Shown here: in pieces, positions 53,886 through 62,977 of the stretch
How the letters are laid out: each line of letters opens with the position of its first letter
Position numbering within the stretch: position 1 is the stretch's first letter
DNA from: Ascidiaceihabitans sp039975415
Lineage (GTDB): Bacteria; Pseudomonadota; Alphaproteobacteria; Rhodobacterales; Rhodobacteraceae
DNA length: 64,000 nucleotides
Reading direction: 5' to 3' (one strand)
NCBI RefSeq assembly: GCF_039975415.1
Contig: NZ_JBDWHD010000016.1
Notes under the pieces: model-generated
Database searches by the model: none
What the model was told of the DNA's origin: nothing
The model's input: only the letters and a program-made list of their open reading frames with translations
Translations under genes and position numbers: made by a program

Positions 53886-54932
53886 TCAACTATCATAGTC
53901 GATGGCGTGACGCAGTTGTTTTTCATACTCAAGCGCCTTGCCAGTGCCCAAAGCCACGCAGTTCAGGGATTCGTCCGCAATCGACACGGCCAATCCGGTT
54001 TGTTCGCGCAGCGCCAAATCCAGATCACCCAGCAATGCCCCACCACCGGTCAGCATCACGCCGCGGTCCACGATGTCTGCGGCCAAATCGGGGGGTGTGG
54101 TTTCCAGGGCGGTCATCACCGCTTCGCAAATTTGCTGTACGGGTTCCGCCAGCGCTTCAGCGATTTGCGCCTGAGTGACTTCGATTTCCTTGGGCACGCC
54201 ATTCAGCAGGTCGCGTCCGCGAATTTGCATTGATGTGCCGCGCCCGTCGTCGGGCATGCGCGCGGTGCCGATGCTGGTTTTGATGCGCTCGGCTGTGGTT
54301 TCACCCACAAGCAGGTTCTGCTGGCGGCGCAAATAGCTGATGATGGCTTCGTCCATACGGTCGCCACCTACACGCACAGAGCGCGCGTAAACGATGTCGC
54401 CCAGAGACAGAACCGCAACTTCGGTGGTCCCGCCGCCGATATCCACAACCATGTTGCCTGTGGGGTCGGTGATGGGCATGCCCGCACCGATGGCCGCAGC
54501 AATGGGTTCCGCGATCAGGCCAGCGCGGCGCGCGCCTGCTGACAAAACCGACTGGCGAATGGCGCGTTTTTCCACAGGCGTGGCGCCGTGGGGTACGCAC
54601 ACGATAATCTTGGGCTTGGAAAAGGTAGATCGTTTGTGCACTTTGCGGATGAAGTGTTTGATCATTTCCTCGGCGGTGTCAAAATCCGCAATCACGCCTT
54701 CACGCATGGGCCGGATGGCTTCGATTGATCCGGGCGTACGACCCAGCATCAACTTGGCGTCTTCGCCGACAGCCAGAACTTTCTTGATGCCGTCTTTGAT
54801 ATGGTAGGCCACCACAGAGGGTTCCGATAAAACCACGCCTTTGCCTTTGACATAGACAAGTGTGTTCGCGGTGCCGAGGTCAATCGCCATATCCGACGAA
54901 AAGAGCCCACCCAATTTATCAAAGATCGCCAT
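53886..54932 (-). CDS. mreB: Actin-like cell shape protein MreB
   Basis: 348 aa. Actin-fold motifs MAIDLGTANTLVYVKGKG, VCVPHGATPVEKRAI, VVDIGGGTTEVAVLSLG and VMLTGGGALLGDLD. Directs lateral wall synthesis. Start MAIFDKLGGLF; the ATG seventeen codons earlier has no similarity. First gene of the mre operon. Confidence 0.97.
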   Translation of the reverse strand: MAIFDKLGGLFSSDMAIDLGTANTLVYVKGKGVVLSEPSVVAYHIKDGIKKVLAVGEDAKLMLGRTPGSIEAIRPMREGVIADFDTAEEMIKHFIRKVHKRSTFSKPKIIVCVPHGATPVEKRAIRQSVLSAGARRAGLIAEPIAAAIGAGMPITDPTGNMVVDIGGGTTEVAVLSLGDIVYARSVRVGGDRMDEAIISYLRRQQNLLVGETTAERIKTSIGTARMPDDGRGTSMQIRGRDLLNGVPKEIEVTQAQIAEALAEPVQQICEAVMTALETTPPDLAADIVDRGVMLTGGGALLGDLDLALREQTGLAVSIADESLNCVALGTGKALEYEKQLRHAIDYDS

Positions 54933-55124
54933 CCACGCCTGCCTTGCCATAATCCCAAATCGCCTGCGAGTCGGGACACGCAAGCCGGCCGACTTATAGG
55001 CTGTGACGGCTTTAGACGAAAGGGGGTTGGCGCGGGGAATTGTCCCTATATTCGGCGCATTTCCGCTAGATCGCTGCAGTTGCCATGATAGGGTTGATTA
55101 ATACGGCAAATGATAGGGGACATT

Positions 55125-55706
55125 ATGCGCAAAATTCAGGTGTTGGGTGTTCACCACATAACGATCATGGGGGCGGACAGGCAGACGTCGATTGATTTTT
55201 GGGATGGTCTGTTGGGAATGCCTTTTATTTTCGACCAACCCAATCTGGATGATCCCGATGAAGGCCATTTGTATTTTGATCCCGGTGACGGTCGGTTGAT
55301 CACGATTTTCACCAATGAAGATCGCACAGCGGACCCTGGGCGCACCCCGACGGATGCCGGATGTGTGCACCATTTGGCGTTTGAAGTGGACAGGGCGATG
55401 TTTTCGCAGGTGCCTGGACGCCTTGAGGCGCGGGGTATTGGCCATTCCGGTGTGAAAGATCGCGGGTTTATGGATTCCATCTATTTCAAGGACCCGCTTG
55501 GGCTTTTGATTGAACTTGCCTGTTACAAGTTCATTCCGCCGCGTGGATCAAGCCATGCTGAAGTGATGCTGGAGGCGCACAAACTGCGCGTAGCGGCAGG
55601 GGATGTGGCCATTGGTGAAGTCCATCTGGCAGATGCGGTTGAGTTGATCGTAGAACGGTCGCAAGCCTCGTTAAGTGCCGACAGAACTGCCAAACATCCC
55701 TATTGA
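55125..55706 (+). CDS. VOC-family (glyoxalase/dioxygenase-like) protein
   Basis: 193 aa. Two VOC halves: VLGVHHITIMGADRQTSIDF, then VHHLAFEVD and FKDPLGLLIELACYK with metal-ligand His and Glu. Could be a ring-cleavage dioxygenase, lyase or binding protein. ATG 55125 has AGGGGA upstream; the ATG at 55110 is less good. It is 79 bp before the GntR gene, on the same strand as the catabolic operon, so it may take part in the same pathway. Confidence 0.82.
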   Translation: MRKIQVLGVHHITIMGADRQTSIDFWDGLLGMPFIFDQPNLDDPDEGHLYFDPGDGRLITIFTNEDRTADPGRTPTDAGCVHHLAFEVDRAMFSQVPGRLEARGIGHSGVKDRGFMDSIYFKDPLGLLIELACYKFIPPRGSSHAEVMLEAHKLRVAAGDVAIGEVHLADAVELIVERSQASLSADRTAKHPY

Positions 55707-55744
55707 TCCAGTTTCAGTGGGCGCCTTTTTTCGTTTGACGGATT

Positions 55745-55772
55745 TTGTATTTTGAAATTATACAATTTGTAT
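55745..55772. promoter_or_regulatory. Candidate GntR operator
   Basis: TTGTAT (55745-55750), ATACAA (55760-55765) and TTGTAT (55767-55772) lie in a row. The last two form a 13-bp palindrome, ATACAA-T-TTGTAT. FCD-type GntR regulators often bind TTGTATACAA-like sites. It lies 13 bp before the GntR start, so autoregulation is likely. Confidence 0.6.
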
Positions 55773-55785
55773 TGGAGATTCCCGA

Positions 55786-56490
55786 ATGACCAAAAATAAG
55801 AAAATACACTGCGGCGAAGACCTCAAAGCGCGTATTCTGACCCAAGATATTGCGCCGGGCACAGACCTTGATGAAGCGCGCCTTGCGGAAGAATATGGCA
55901 TTTCACGAACCCCGTTGCGCGAAATTCTACACCGTTTGGCGGGGGGCGGTTTCGTGCGTCTGGAAGAAAATCGCGGCGCCAAAGTTGAATCTATGGACCT
56001 TGCAACGCTGCGGGTGTTTTTCCAAACGGCCCCGTTGATCTATTGCGCGATCGCGCGTCAGGCGGCGGAAAATCGAACAAGCCGCCAGATTGCGGGGCTC
56101 AAGGACATTCAGGTGGCGTTTGCAATGGCCACCAGAGCCCGCGACGTGTCGCAGTCAGCGCTTTTGAATTATCAGTTTCATGAGCAGATTGGCGAGATGG
56201 CGCAAAACCCATATCTTTTTGCCGGTCTCAAGCGGATGTTGATCGACCACACGCGCCTCAGTCAGACATTTTTCAACCCGCAGTCGTCCTCGGATGCGGC
56301 CCGTGTGGACAAGGCTATCGCCCAACACGATGCAATGATTGCAGCCATTGAAGCCGGGCAAGCCGACGTCGCCATCGACCTGACGTTGCAGCATTGGGAC
56401 CTGTCACGCGACCAGCTTGAAAAATATGTCCGGCCTGATCCGCTTCCCCTTGATGTGATTTCAATGAAAGACCGCCGCAATGCAATTTGA
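55786..56490 (+). CDS. GntR-family transcriptional regulator (FCD type)
   Basis: 234 aa. Winged HTH with DEARLAEEYGISRTPLREIL followed by LAGGGFVRLEENRGAKV, then an all-helical FCD domain with ligand-metal residues (NYQFHEQIGEMAQN, AIAQHDAMIAAIEAG). It probably represses the operon until a pathway compound binds. Overlaps the next gene by 11 bp; GGAG lies upstream of the ATG. Confidence 0.9.
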   Translation: MTKNKKIHCGEDLKARILTQDIAPGTDLDEARLAEEYGISRTPLREILHRLAGGGFVRLEENRGAKVESMDLATLRVFFQTAPLIYCAIARQAAENRTSRQIAGLKDIQVAFAMATRARDVSQSALLNYQFHEQIGEMAQNPYLFAGLKRMLIDHTRLSQTFFNPQSSSDAARVDKAIAQHDAMIAAIEAGQADVAIDLTLQHWDLSRDQLEKYVRPDPLPLDVISMKDRRNAI

Positions 56491-57388
56491 AGGTATTTAT
56501 ACGCCGCTGGTGACCCCATATCACGATGACTTTTCGCTAAACGAAAAGGCGCTTGCCCAGACCGTGGAGCACCTGATTGCCGCGGGCGTCCACGGGATCA
56601 TCGTCGCGGGGTCTACTGGCGAATACTACGCCCAGACCGAAGCAGAACGCATTTGGATGATGAACCATTGCGCAAAGCTGATTGGTGGGCGTGTTCCGAT
56701 GATTGTGGGCACCGGTGCCATTCGCACAGAGGACAGTATCTTGTATGCCCAAGAGGCCAAAAAAGCCGGTGCCGACGCACTTTTGATTGCGACACCACCC
56801 TATGCCTATCCCACGGGCCGCGAGATTGCGCTGCATGCGCTGGCGATTGATCGCGCGGCTAATCTGCCCGCGATGCTTTATAATTATCCGGGCCGTATGT
56901 CTGTGAACATGGACGAAGAGACGCTGGACCGCCTTGGCCGTTCGCCAAACTTTTGCGCCATCAAGGAAAGCAGCGGCGACATCAACCGTGTTCACATGCT
57001 GGCGCGCGATTACCCCCATATCGCACTGTCTTGCGGGATGGACGATCAGGCGCTTGAGTTTTTTGCATGGGGTGCGCGGTCGTGGGTCTGTGCGGGGTCA
57101 AACTTTGCCCCCGAGGCACATATCGCACTTTATCAGGCCTGCGCCGTTGAAGGGGATTTTACCAAAGGACGCGCCATTATGTCGGCCATGCTGCCGCTGA
57201 TGGGGGTTCTCGAACAAGGCGGTAAGTTTGTGCAGTGTATCAAGTACGGCCTGACATTGCGCGGCATCGATGCGGGCCCACCCCGTCGGCCACTGCAACC
57301 CCTGAACAAGGACGACAAACGCCAGTTGGCAGATGTCATCCGCACCATGAACACGGCAGTGTCTGCCATCACGGGAGAAGTCATATGA
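56480..57388 (+). CDS. DapA-family aldolase/lyase or deaminase
   Basis: 302 aa TIM barrel of the dihydrodipicolinate-synthase superfamily. GSTGEYYAQTEAER, the YNYPGRMS Tyr and the Schiff-base Lys in CAIKESSGD are present. Relatives include keto-deoxy-sugar dehydratases, N-acetylneuraminate lyase and the hydroxyproline-pathway deaminase. True DapA is unlikely given the catabolic neighbours. Overlaps the GntR end and the aldehyde dehydrogenase start. Confidence 0.88.
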   Translation: MQFEGIYTPLVTPYHDDFSLNEKALAQTVEHLIAAGVHGIIVAGSTGEYYAQTEAERIWMMNHCAKLIGGRVPMIVGTGAIRTEDSILYAQEAKKAGADALLIATPPYAYPTGREIALHALAIDRAANLPAMLYNYPGRMSVNMDEETLDRLGRSPNFCAIKESSGDINRVHMLARDYPHIALSCGMDDQALEFFAWGARSWVCAGSNFAPEAHIALYQACAVEGDFTKGRAIMSAMLPLMGVLEQGGKFVQCIKYGLTLRGIDAGPPRRPLQPLNKDDKRQLADVIRTMNTAVSAITGEVI

Positions 57389-58863
57389 GCGACCTTTTAA
57401 CACAGGCCGAATACCAAGCCATCGCAGCTGATCTTGATTTCCCCCGCACCGCCTTCATCGACGGCAAATACCGCGCCGGATCGGGTGATGTATTCGCCAC
57501 TGTGAACCCCGTGACAGGCGATCCGCTGGCCGAGATTTCGGGGTGCAATGCGGACGACGTGGACTTTGCGGTCAGCAAAGCCCGCGAAGCATTCGAACAG
57601 GGTCACTGGTCGAAGATGCACCCATCGGACCGCAAGGATGTGTTGATCAAACTGTGCAAATTGATCACCCGCAACCGTCGCGAACTGGCGGTGATGGAAA
57701 GCCTTGATAGCGGCAAGCCGATCCTTGATTGCGAAACCATTGATGTGCCTGAAACCATCCATTGTATCAAATGGCACGCGGAGGCTGTGGATAAGATTTA
57801 CGACCAGACCAGCCCGACGGGAGACGATGCAATTTCCATGATTGTACGTGAACCGATTGGTGTGGTGGGGGCGGTGTTGCCGTGGAATTTTCCTTTGATG
57901 ATGCTGGCTTGGAAAATTGGCCCCGCACTGGCCGCGGGTTGTTCCGTGATCGTCAAACCGGCGGAACAGACATCGCTGACCGCGCTGCGCGTCGCCGAAC
58001 TTGCCCATGAGGCAGGCATTCCGCGCGGTGTGTTGCAGGTCTTACCCGGAGACGGGCCTTGTGTGGGCGCACCGCTGGGTCTGCACATGGATGTTGATAT
58101 GGTCAGCTTTACGGGCTCGACTGAAACCGGAAAGCGGTTCTTGCGCTATGCGGCGGACAGCAATCTCAAAAAGATCGTCCTGGAATGTGGCGGCAAGAAC
58201 CCTGCCATGGTGTTTGATGATGCCGAAAACCTCGATCACGTGGCGCAGCATGTGGTTAATGCGGCATTCTGGAATGCGGGGCAAAATTGTTCTGCGACCT
58301 CGCGGCTGATCGTGCATAAGGCAGTCAAAGCGGCCCTGATGGAAAAGATCGAAGCGCGTCTGCGTGATTGGAAAGTAGGCGATCCGCTTGACCCGAACAC
58401 GCATATCGGCGCGTTGATTGATGCAGAACATTGCAAAAAGGTGCGCAGTTTCCTTGATAAGAACGATCAGGGCGAGGGCCCGTTCGTGGCCCCCGTGATT
58501 TACCATGTCAAAGCGTGCGACGCCAAGGCCAGCGACGAGATTTTTGGCCCGGTCCTGTCCGTCATCGAAGTGGCCAGCAACGACGAAGCCGTCGCCTTGG
58601 CCAATGACACGGACTACGGTCTTGCCGCGTCCGTTTTCACGGCAAACACACGCCGTGCCATCCGTGCGGCCCGCGATATTCGCGCAGGCACCGTGACTGT
58701 CAACTGCTACGGCGAAGGCGATATTGCGACTCCGTTTGGCGGTTATAAGCAATCGGGGTTCGGTGGGCGCGACAACGGTGTGCACGCCCATGACCAGTTT
58801 ACAGAACTCAAAACGATCTGGATCGACCTCATCGATCCGCAAAGCGGAGATAACATCGGATGA
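57385..58863 (+). CDS. NAD(P)-dependent aldehyde dehydrogenase
   Basis: 492 aa. VLPWNFPLMMLAWKIGPALA, KPAEQTS, FTGSTETGKRF, catalytic Glu in LECGGKNPAM and Cys in NAGQNCSATSR; DEIFGPVLS near the end. Resembles gamma-glutamyl-gamma-aminobutyraldehyde and betaine-type aldehyde dehydrogenases. Oxidises an amino-aldehyde made by the operon. ATG overlaps the preceding stop; it overlaps the methyltransferase by 4 bp. Confidence 0.92.
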   Translation: MSDLLTQAEYQAIAADLDFPRTAFIDGKYRAGSGDVFATVNPVTGDPLAEISGCNADDVDFAVSKAREAFEQGHWSKMHPSDRKDVLIKLCKLITRNRRELAVMESLDSGKPILDCETIDVPETIHCIKWHAEAVDKIYDQTSPTGDDAISMIVREPIGVVGAVLPWNFPLMMLAWKIGPALAAGCSVIVKPAEQTSLTALRVAELAHEAGIPRGVLQVLPGDGPCVGAPLGLHMDVDMVSFTGSTETGKRFLRYAADSNLKKIVLECGGKNPAMVFDDAENLDHVAQHVVNAAFWNAGQNCSATSRLIVHKAVKAALMEKIEARLRDWKVGDPLDPNTHIGALIDAEHCKKVRSFLDKNDQGEGPFVAPVIYHVKACDAKASDEIFGPVLSVIEVASNDEAVALANDTDYGLAASVFTANTRRAIRAARDIRAGTVTVNCYGEGDIATPFGGYKQSGFGGRDNGVHAHDQFTELKTIWIDLIDPQSGDNIG

Positions 58864-60410
58864 GCGTCGAAGCCGTCGGAACCACACGTCGTGGACGCGG
58901 TGCGCGAAAAGCAGTGCGCCAAAAGCGTGACACCAATATGCTACCCGCCCTCAAACGCGGTATTCCCCTGACAGAACCGATGTCGCCTGAACAGGTGGTG
59001 CGGATCGACAATGCCTCAATGGATATTCTGGAAAATGTGGGCGTCGTGTTTCGCGATGATATTGCGCTGGCGGATTGGAAAAGGGCGGGCGCGGATGTGC
59101 GTGGTGAACGCGTGCACCTTGATCGGGGCCTCGTGCGTGAATTGATCAGCTCGATCCCGTCGTCGTTTACCTATCACGCCCGCAATCCCGCAAAGAACCT
59201 GCCGTTTGGCAACGATCATTCGATTTTTGTGCCGATGACCGGCGCCCCCTTCCTGCGGGACCTCGAAGACAAGCGGCGCAATCCGACGCTGGATGATTTG
59301 GCGAATTTCCACAAGCTTAGCCATATGCTGCCCGCGATCCATTCGTCTGCACACCATATTGTCGAACCTTACGATCATCCGATCAGCCAGCGGCATTTGC
59401 GTATCACGTACAGTTCGATGAAACACAGCGACAAGACGTTCATGGGCATGACAACAAGCCCCAAAAACGCCGAGGATGTGATGGACATGTGTGCCATCCT
59501 GTTTGGCGGCGATTTCATGATGACCCATCCGGTAGTGACCGGCAATTGCAACGGCAATTCACCTCTGGTCTGGGACGAAACCATGCTGGGGGCCTTGCGG
59601 GCGTTTGCGAAATATAACCAGCCTATCCTGTGTTCGCCCTTCGTTTTGGGCGGGGCCAATACGCCAGCGTCCACCGCAGCCACGGTCGCGCAACTTAATG
59701 CCGAGGCCTTGTCTGCGCTGGCCTATACGCAGGTCGTTCGAAAAGGGACGCCTGCGATTTACGGACATTACCTTGCCACCGTGTCGATGAAGTCGGGCGC
59801 ACCTATGGCGGGCACGCCGGAAATCAGCCTGATGAATATGATGATCGGCCAGATGGCGCGCCACTACGATGTGCCATGGCGGACCTCTAACACGCTGGGG
59901 GGTGCCAAGACCTTTGATGCACAAGCCGGCTACGAAAGTGCAACCACGTTGATGGCCGTTCTGATGTCCGGGGCCAACTACATTTGGCATTCCGCAGGCT
60001 GGAACGAGGCAGGGATGCACTGTTCGATGGCCAAGTTTGTCGTGGATGCAGAGCAATGCGCCATGGGCCATCGCATGGCATCCGGCATCAAATGGGATGA
60101 TTTTGATCAGGCGCTTGCAGCCGTGGCTGATGTTGGGCCGGGCGGGCATTATCTGGGGCACCCCCACACGCTTGATAAATTCCAAGAAGCGTTTTTCATG
60201 CCAGAGATGTTTGACAACAATTCCATTGAGCAATGGCAAGCGGATGGCGCAGTCGAGATCAATGAACGTGCGTTGAAACGTGTTCACGACTTGTTGGGCG
60301 AATATGAAGAACCCAAGCTTGATGAAGGCGTTAACGAAGAACTGCTGGATTACATCGCACGCCGTGAACGCGAAATTCCAGCCGCTGACGCCCTGAACCA
60401 AGACCTGTGA
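58860..60410 (+). CDS. MttB-family methyltransferase without pyrrolysine
   Basis: 516 aa, trimethylamine methyltransferase superfamily (COG5598): NASMDILENVGVVF at the start, and later PVVTGNCNGNSPLVWDE and FVLGGANTPAS. Read through as one frame with no in-frame TAG, so it is a non-Pyl member. Characterised non-Pyl members demethylate glycine betaine, proline betaine or carnitine and pass the methyl to a corrinoid protein. No corrinoid-protein or reactivase gene is next to it. Translationally coupled to the aldehyde dehydrogenase. Confidence 0.88.
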   Translation: MSVEAVGTTRRGRGARKAVRQKRDTNMLPALKRGIPLTEPMSPEQVVRIDNASMDILENVGVVFRDDIALADWKRAGADVRGERVHLDRGLVRELISSIPSSFTYHARNPAKNLPFGNDHSIFVPMTGAPFLRDLEDKRRNPTLDDLANFHKLSHMLPAIHSSAHHIVEPYDHPISQRHLRITYSSMKHSDKTFMGMTTSPKNAEDVMDMCAILFGGDFMMTHPVVTGNCNGNSPLVWDETMLGALRAFAKYNQPILCSPFVLGGANTPASTAATVAQLNAEALSALAYTQVVRKGTPAIYGHYLATVSMKSGAPMAGTPEISLMNMMIGQMARHYDVPWRTSNTLGGAKTFDAQAGYESATTLMAVLMSGANYIWHSAGWNEAGMHCSMAKFVVDAEQCAMGHRMASGIKWDDFDQALAAVADVGPGGHYLGHPHTLDKFQEAFFMPEMFDNNSIEQWQADGAVEINERALKRVHDLLGEYEEPKLDEGVNEELLDYIARREREIPAADALNQDL

Positions 60411-60411
60411 C

Positions 60412-61752
60412 ATGAGCCGGATCACCGTCAGCAGATTGCCGGTCGATCCCGGCCCCGCCGCATGGAACGCGGTCCTGCCCGATGCAGCGCCCGCACAATG
60501 CGTCGATGGCACCGAAACGGCAGATTGGATCATCATCGGCGCCGGGTTTGCAGGGTTGGCTGCCGCGCGACGGCTGTCACAGCTGTGCCCGACGGACCGC
60601 ATTGTGGTGCTTGAGGCAAAGCGTGTGGCCGAGGGACCGGCGGGTCGCAACTCGGGCTTCATGATCGACCTGCCACATGATTTGTCGTCTGCCGATTATG
60701 GCGGGGCCTTGGATCATGATATCTCTCTGACTGCCGACAACCGGCACGCCATTGATTTTGCGTCGCAAATGGCGCGGGACTTTGGTTTGGGTCCGGATGC
60801 TTTTGTTCGCAGCGGCAAAATCAATGCCGCGGCAACGGACAAAGGTTGCAGACACAATCGTGAATACGCAAGGCATCTTTCCGCGATGGGGGAAGCCCAC
60901 GAGATGCTGGATGCCGATGCGATGGCCGATATGACCGGCACGCGCTACTATCAAAGTGGGCTCTACACAGCGGGCACCGCGATCATCCAGCCTGCGGCGT
61001 TTGTGCGTGGCGTGGCGCGTGGGCTTGTGTCCAACAGGGTGCGAATTTTCGAAAACAGTCCGGTGACAACGCTGGAACGGAACGGCAATTGGACGGCCAC
61101 AACGCTATCGGGGTCCGTGACCGCGCCCAAAGTTATTCTGGCCGTGAACGGGCATCTCAACAGCTTCGGGTTTATGGAAAACCAACTGATGCATGTGTTT
61201 ACCTATGCGTCCATGACGCGGGTGCTCACCGCACAAGAAGCGGCGGCATTGGGCGGCCATGCTATCTGGGCTGTCACGCCTGCCGATCCGATGGGCAGCA
61301 CGGTGCGGCGCATTCAAACGGCTCAAGGTCCGCGGATCGTTGTGCGCAATCGCTTTACCTATGACCCGACTATGGAGGTGGGTGAGCAACGCATCCGGTC
61401 TGTTGGCCGTGATCACGATGCAGCGTTCAAGGCGCGCTTCGGGATGCTGGCTGGTGTGGAAATGGAATATCGGTGGGGCGGGCGGCTGTGCCTAAGCCGC
61501 AACAACGTCAGCGTTGTGCGTGAAGTGGACACTGGCCTATACGCTGCGTGCTGCCAGAACGGGCTGGGCACCACACGCGGCACATTGTCGGGGATACTTG
61601 CGGCAGAGCTTGCCACAAACACGCCCTCGGACCGGTTAAGCCGCGCTTTGGATGCCGATCCGCCAACAGTTCTGCCACCGCCATTTCTGACCAAAATCGG
61701 TGCCAAAGCCGTTTTGAAATGGCAAGAAAGAAAAGCAGGGCCTGAGCTTTAG
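60412..61752 (+). CDS. FAD-dependent amine/amino-acid oxidoreductase (DAO fold)
   Basis: 446 aa. FAD motif WIIIGAGFAGLAAARRL at about residues 39-55, EAKRVAEGPAGRNSGFM, and a C-terminal WGGRLCLSRNN. Resembles PuuB-type gamma-glutamylputrescine oxidase and N-methyl amino-acid oxidases. Oxidises a C-N bond to an imine, giving the aldehyde for the upstream dehydrogenase. Starts one base after the methyltransferase stop. Confidence 0.88.
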   Translation: MSRITVSRLPVDPGPAAWNAVLPDAAPAQCVDGTETADWIIIGAGFAGLAAARRLSQLCPTDRIVVLEAKRVAEGPAGRNSGFMIDLPHDLSSADYGGALDHDISLTADNRHAIDFASQMARDFGLGPDAFVRSGKINAAATDKGCRHNREYARHLSAMGEAHEMLDADAMADMTGTRYYQSGLYTAGTAIIQPAAFVRGVARGLVSNRVRIFENSPVTTLERNGNWTATTLSGSVTAPKVILAVNGHLNSFGFMENQLMHVFTYASMTRVLTAQEAAALGGHAIWAVTPADPMGSTVRRIQTAQGPRIVVRNRFTYDPTMEVGEQRIRSVGRDHDAAFKARFGMLAGVEMEYRWGGRLCLSRNNVSVVREVDTGLYAACCQNGLGTTRGTLSGILAAELATNTPSDRLSRALDADPPTVLPPPFLTKIGAKAVLKWQERKAGPEL

Positions 61753-61772
61753 AACCGAAGCTGTGAAGGCCC
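61738..61772. terminator. Two-part hairpin between convergent FAD oxidase and GlxA-type regulator
   Basis: GGGCCT/AGGCCC (61738-61743, 61767-61772) encloses AGCTT/AAGCT (61745-61749, 61758-61762). The stem overlaps the end of the oxidase gene. No T-run, so a weak bidirectional terminator at best. Confidence 0.45.
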
Positions 61773-61784
61773 AGCGGCGCAGGA

Positions 61785-62828
61785 TTACGGGCGGGTTTTG
61801 TCCTTGGTGCGTCCGCGATGCCCGTAAGGCGTTTCACCGTAGCGCGATTTGAAATGGCGCGAGAACACGCTGTCGGAATTGAACCCTGCGGCCATGGCGA
61901 CTTCCATGACGCTGAGGTCCGTTTCCATCAAAAGTGTTCGCGCCCTGTCCAAGCGAATGTTGCGGTAGGTTTGGGCCGGGGCCTCGTCCAGCAGTTGTTT
62001 GAACTGACGTTCCATTTGACGGCGCGAAATGCCGGCGCTGCGGGCCAGATCCTCAAGGTGCAAAGGGGTTTCGATGTTTTCGTACATCGCCCGCAATGCC
62101 GCCAACACGCGGGGATTTCTGGAACTGATGGCCTTGGCAATGGAAGACCGCTGTTCGCTGCGTTTGGAAATGTCCGGCCCGTTCAGGCACATGTCCGATA
62201 CGGCGATGGCAAAGTCTTCGCCGTAGTCCTCTGCGATGACCGAAATCATCATCTCGGTGGCGGCCGCCCCCCCGCCACAGGTCAAAAGGGTGCCGTCGCG
62301 TTCAAACCTGTGCCGCGACGGGGCAAGCTGTGGAAAGGTTTCAATGAAACCGGGTTGGTTTTCCCAGTGCAAGGTAAACTGTTTGCCATCCAACAAGCCT
62401 GCACGCGCCAATGTGGCAGCCCCCGTGCAAATGCCGCCTGCGTGACCCCCAAAACGTACATGGTGACGCAGTTGCGACAGCACAGAAGCCGACGCAACTT
62501 TGGTGCCATTGTTGCCAGAACACGCAAAAAGATATGCCTCCGGGGGAAGATCACGCAGGGCCGCGTGTACACTGATGTCGATACCGGAGGACGACGACAC
62601 AGGCGCGCCGTCTTCAGACAAAACAAGCCAGCCGTATAGCGGCTTTTGGGCCAGCTGATTGGCAATGCGCAACGGGTCCAAAGCAGCGCTAAACGCCAAT
62701 AAAGTAAATTGCGGAAGCAGCAAGAACCCGAACCACCGTGTGGCGAGAGGGTCTTTGACGGGATAGCTGAACGCGCCCGCTGGCACGAGATCGGGGCGAT
62801 TTGAGGGGCTGAATACGCCGTTGTTCAC
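61785..62828 (-). CDS. GlxA-type AraC-family regulator (GTG start)
   Basis: 347 aa. N-terminal GATase1/DJ-1-like domain with HAGGICTGAATLARAG Cys region, and C-terminal AraC HTH (LEDLARSAGISRRQMERQF, MEVAMAAGFNSDSVFSRHFK). Relatives GbdR, CdhR and ArgR control betaine, carnitine and arginine catabolism in Pseudomonas. Convergent with the MttB operon, which it may activate. AAGGACG precedes GTG at somewhat long spacing. Confidence 0.9.
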   Translation of the reverse strand: MNNGVFSPSNRPDLVPAGAFSYPVKDPLATRWFGFLLLPQFTLLAFSAALDPLRIANQLAQKPLYGWLVLSEDGAPVSSSSGIDISVHAALRDLPPEAYLFACSGNNGTKVASASVLSQLRHHVRFGGHAGGICTGAATLARAGLLDGKQFTLHWENQPGFIETFPQLAPSRHRFERDGTLLTCGGGAAATEMMISVIAEDYGEDFAIAVSDMCLNGPDISKRSEQRSSIAKAISSRNPRVLAALRAMYENIETPLHLEDLARSAGISRRQMERQFKQLLDEAPAQTYRNIRLDRARTLLMETDLSVMEVAMAAGFNSDSVFSRHFKSRYGETPYGHRGRTKDKTRP

Positions 62829-62917
62829 CAGCTTGCGTCCTTAAACCTTGGGGTCTTCACACCTGAATTTGATCGCATATGCGCCTTTTGTCCACAGCCG
62901 CAGGGCGCCACGCAAAC

Positions 62918-62945
62918 AGCGCCCGCTTATCGGGAAGCGGGCGCT
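62918..62945 (-). terminator. Intrinsic terminator downstream of malate synthase
   Basis: AGCGCCCGCTT and AAGCGGGCGCT make a perfect 11-bp stem with a 6-base loop, 33 bp after the malate synthase stop. A T-rich run (TTTGTTCTTTT) follows on the plus strand and TGTTT on the minus strand. Confidence 0.85.
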
Positions 62946-62977
62946 TTGTTCTTTTGTCTTGGTACTGTTTGCGTGTT

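Noticed and set aside
58860..60410. Pyrrolysine-containing MttB
   Set aside because: The frame has no in-frame TAG over its full length and no pyl genes are visible.
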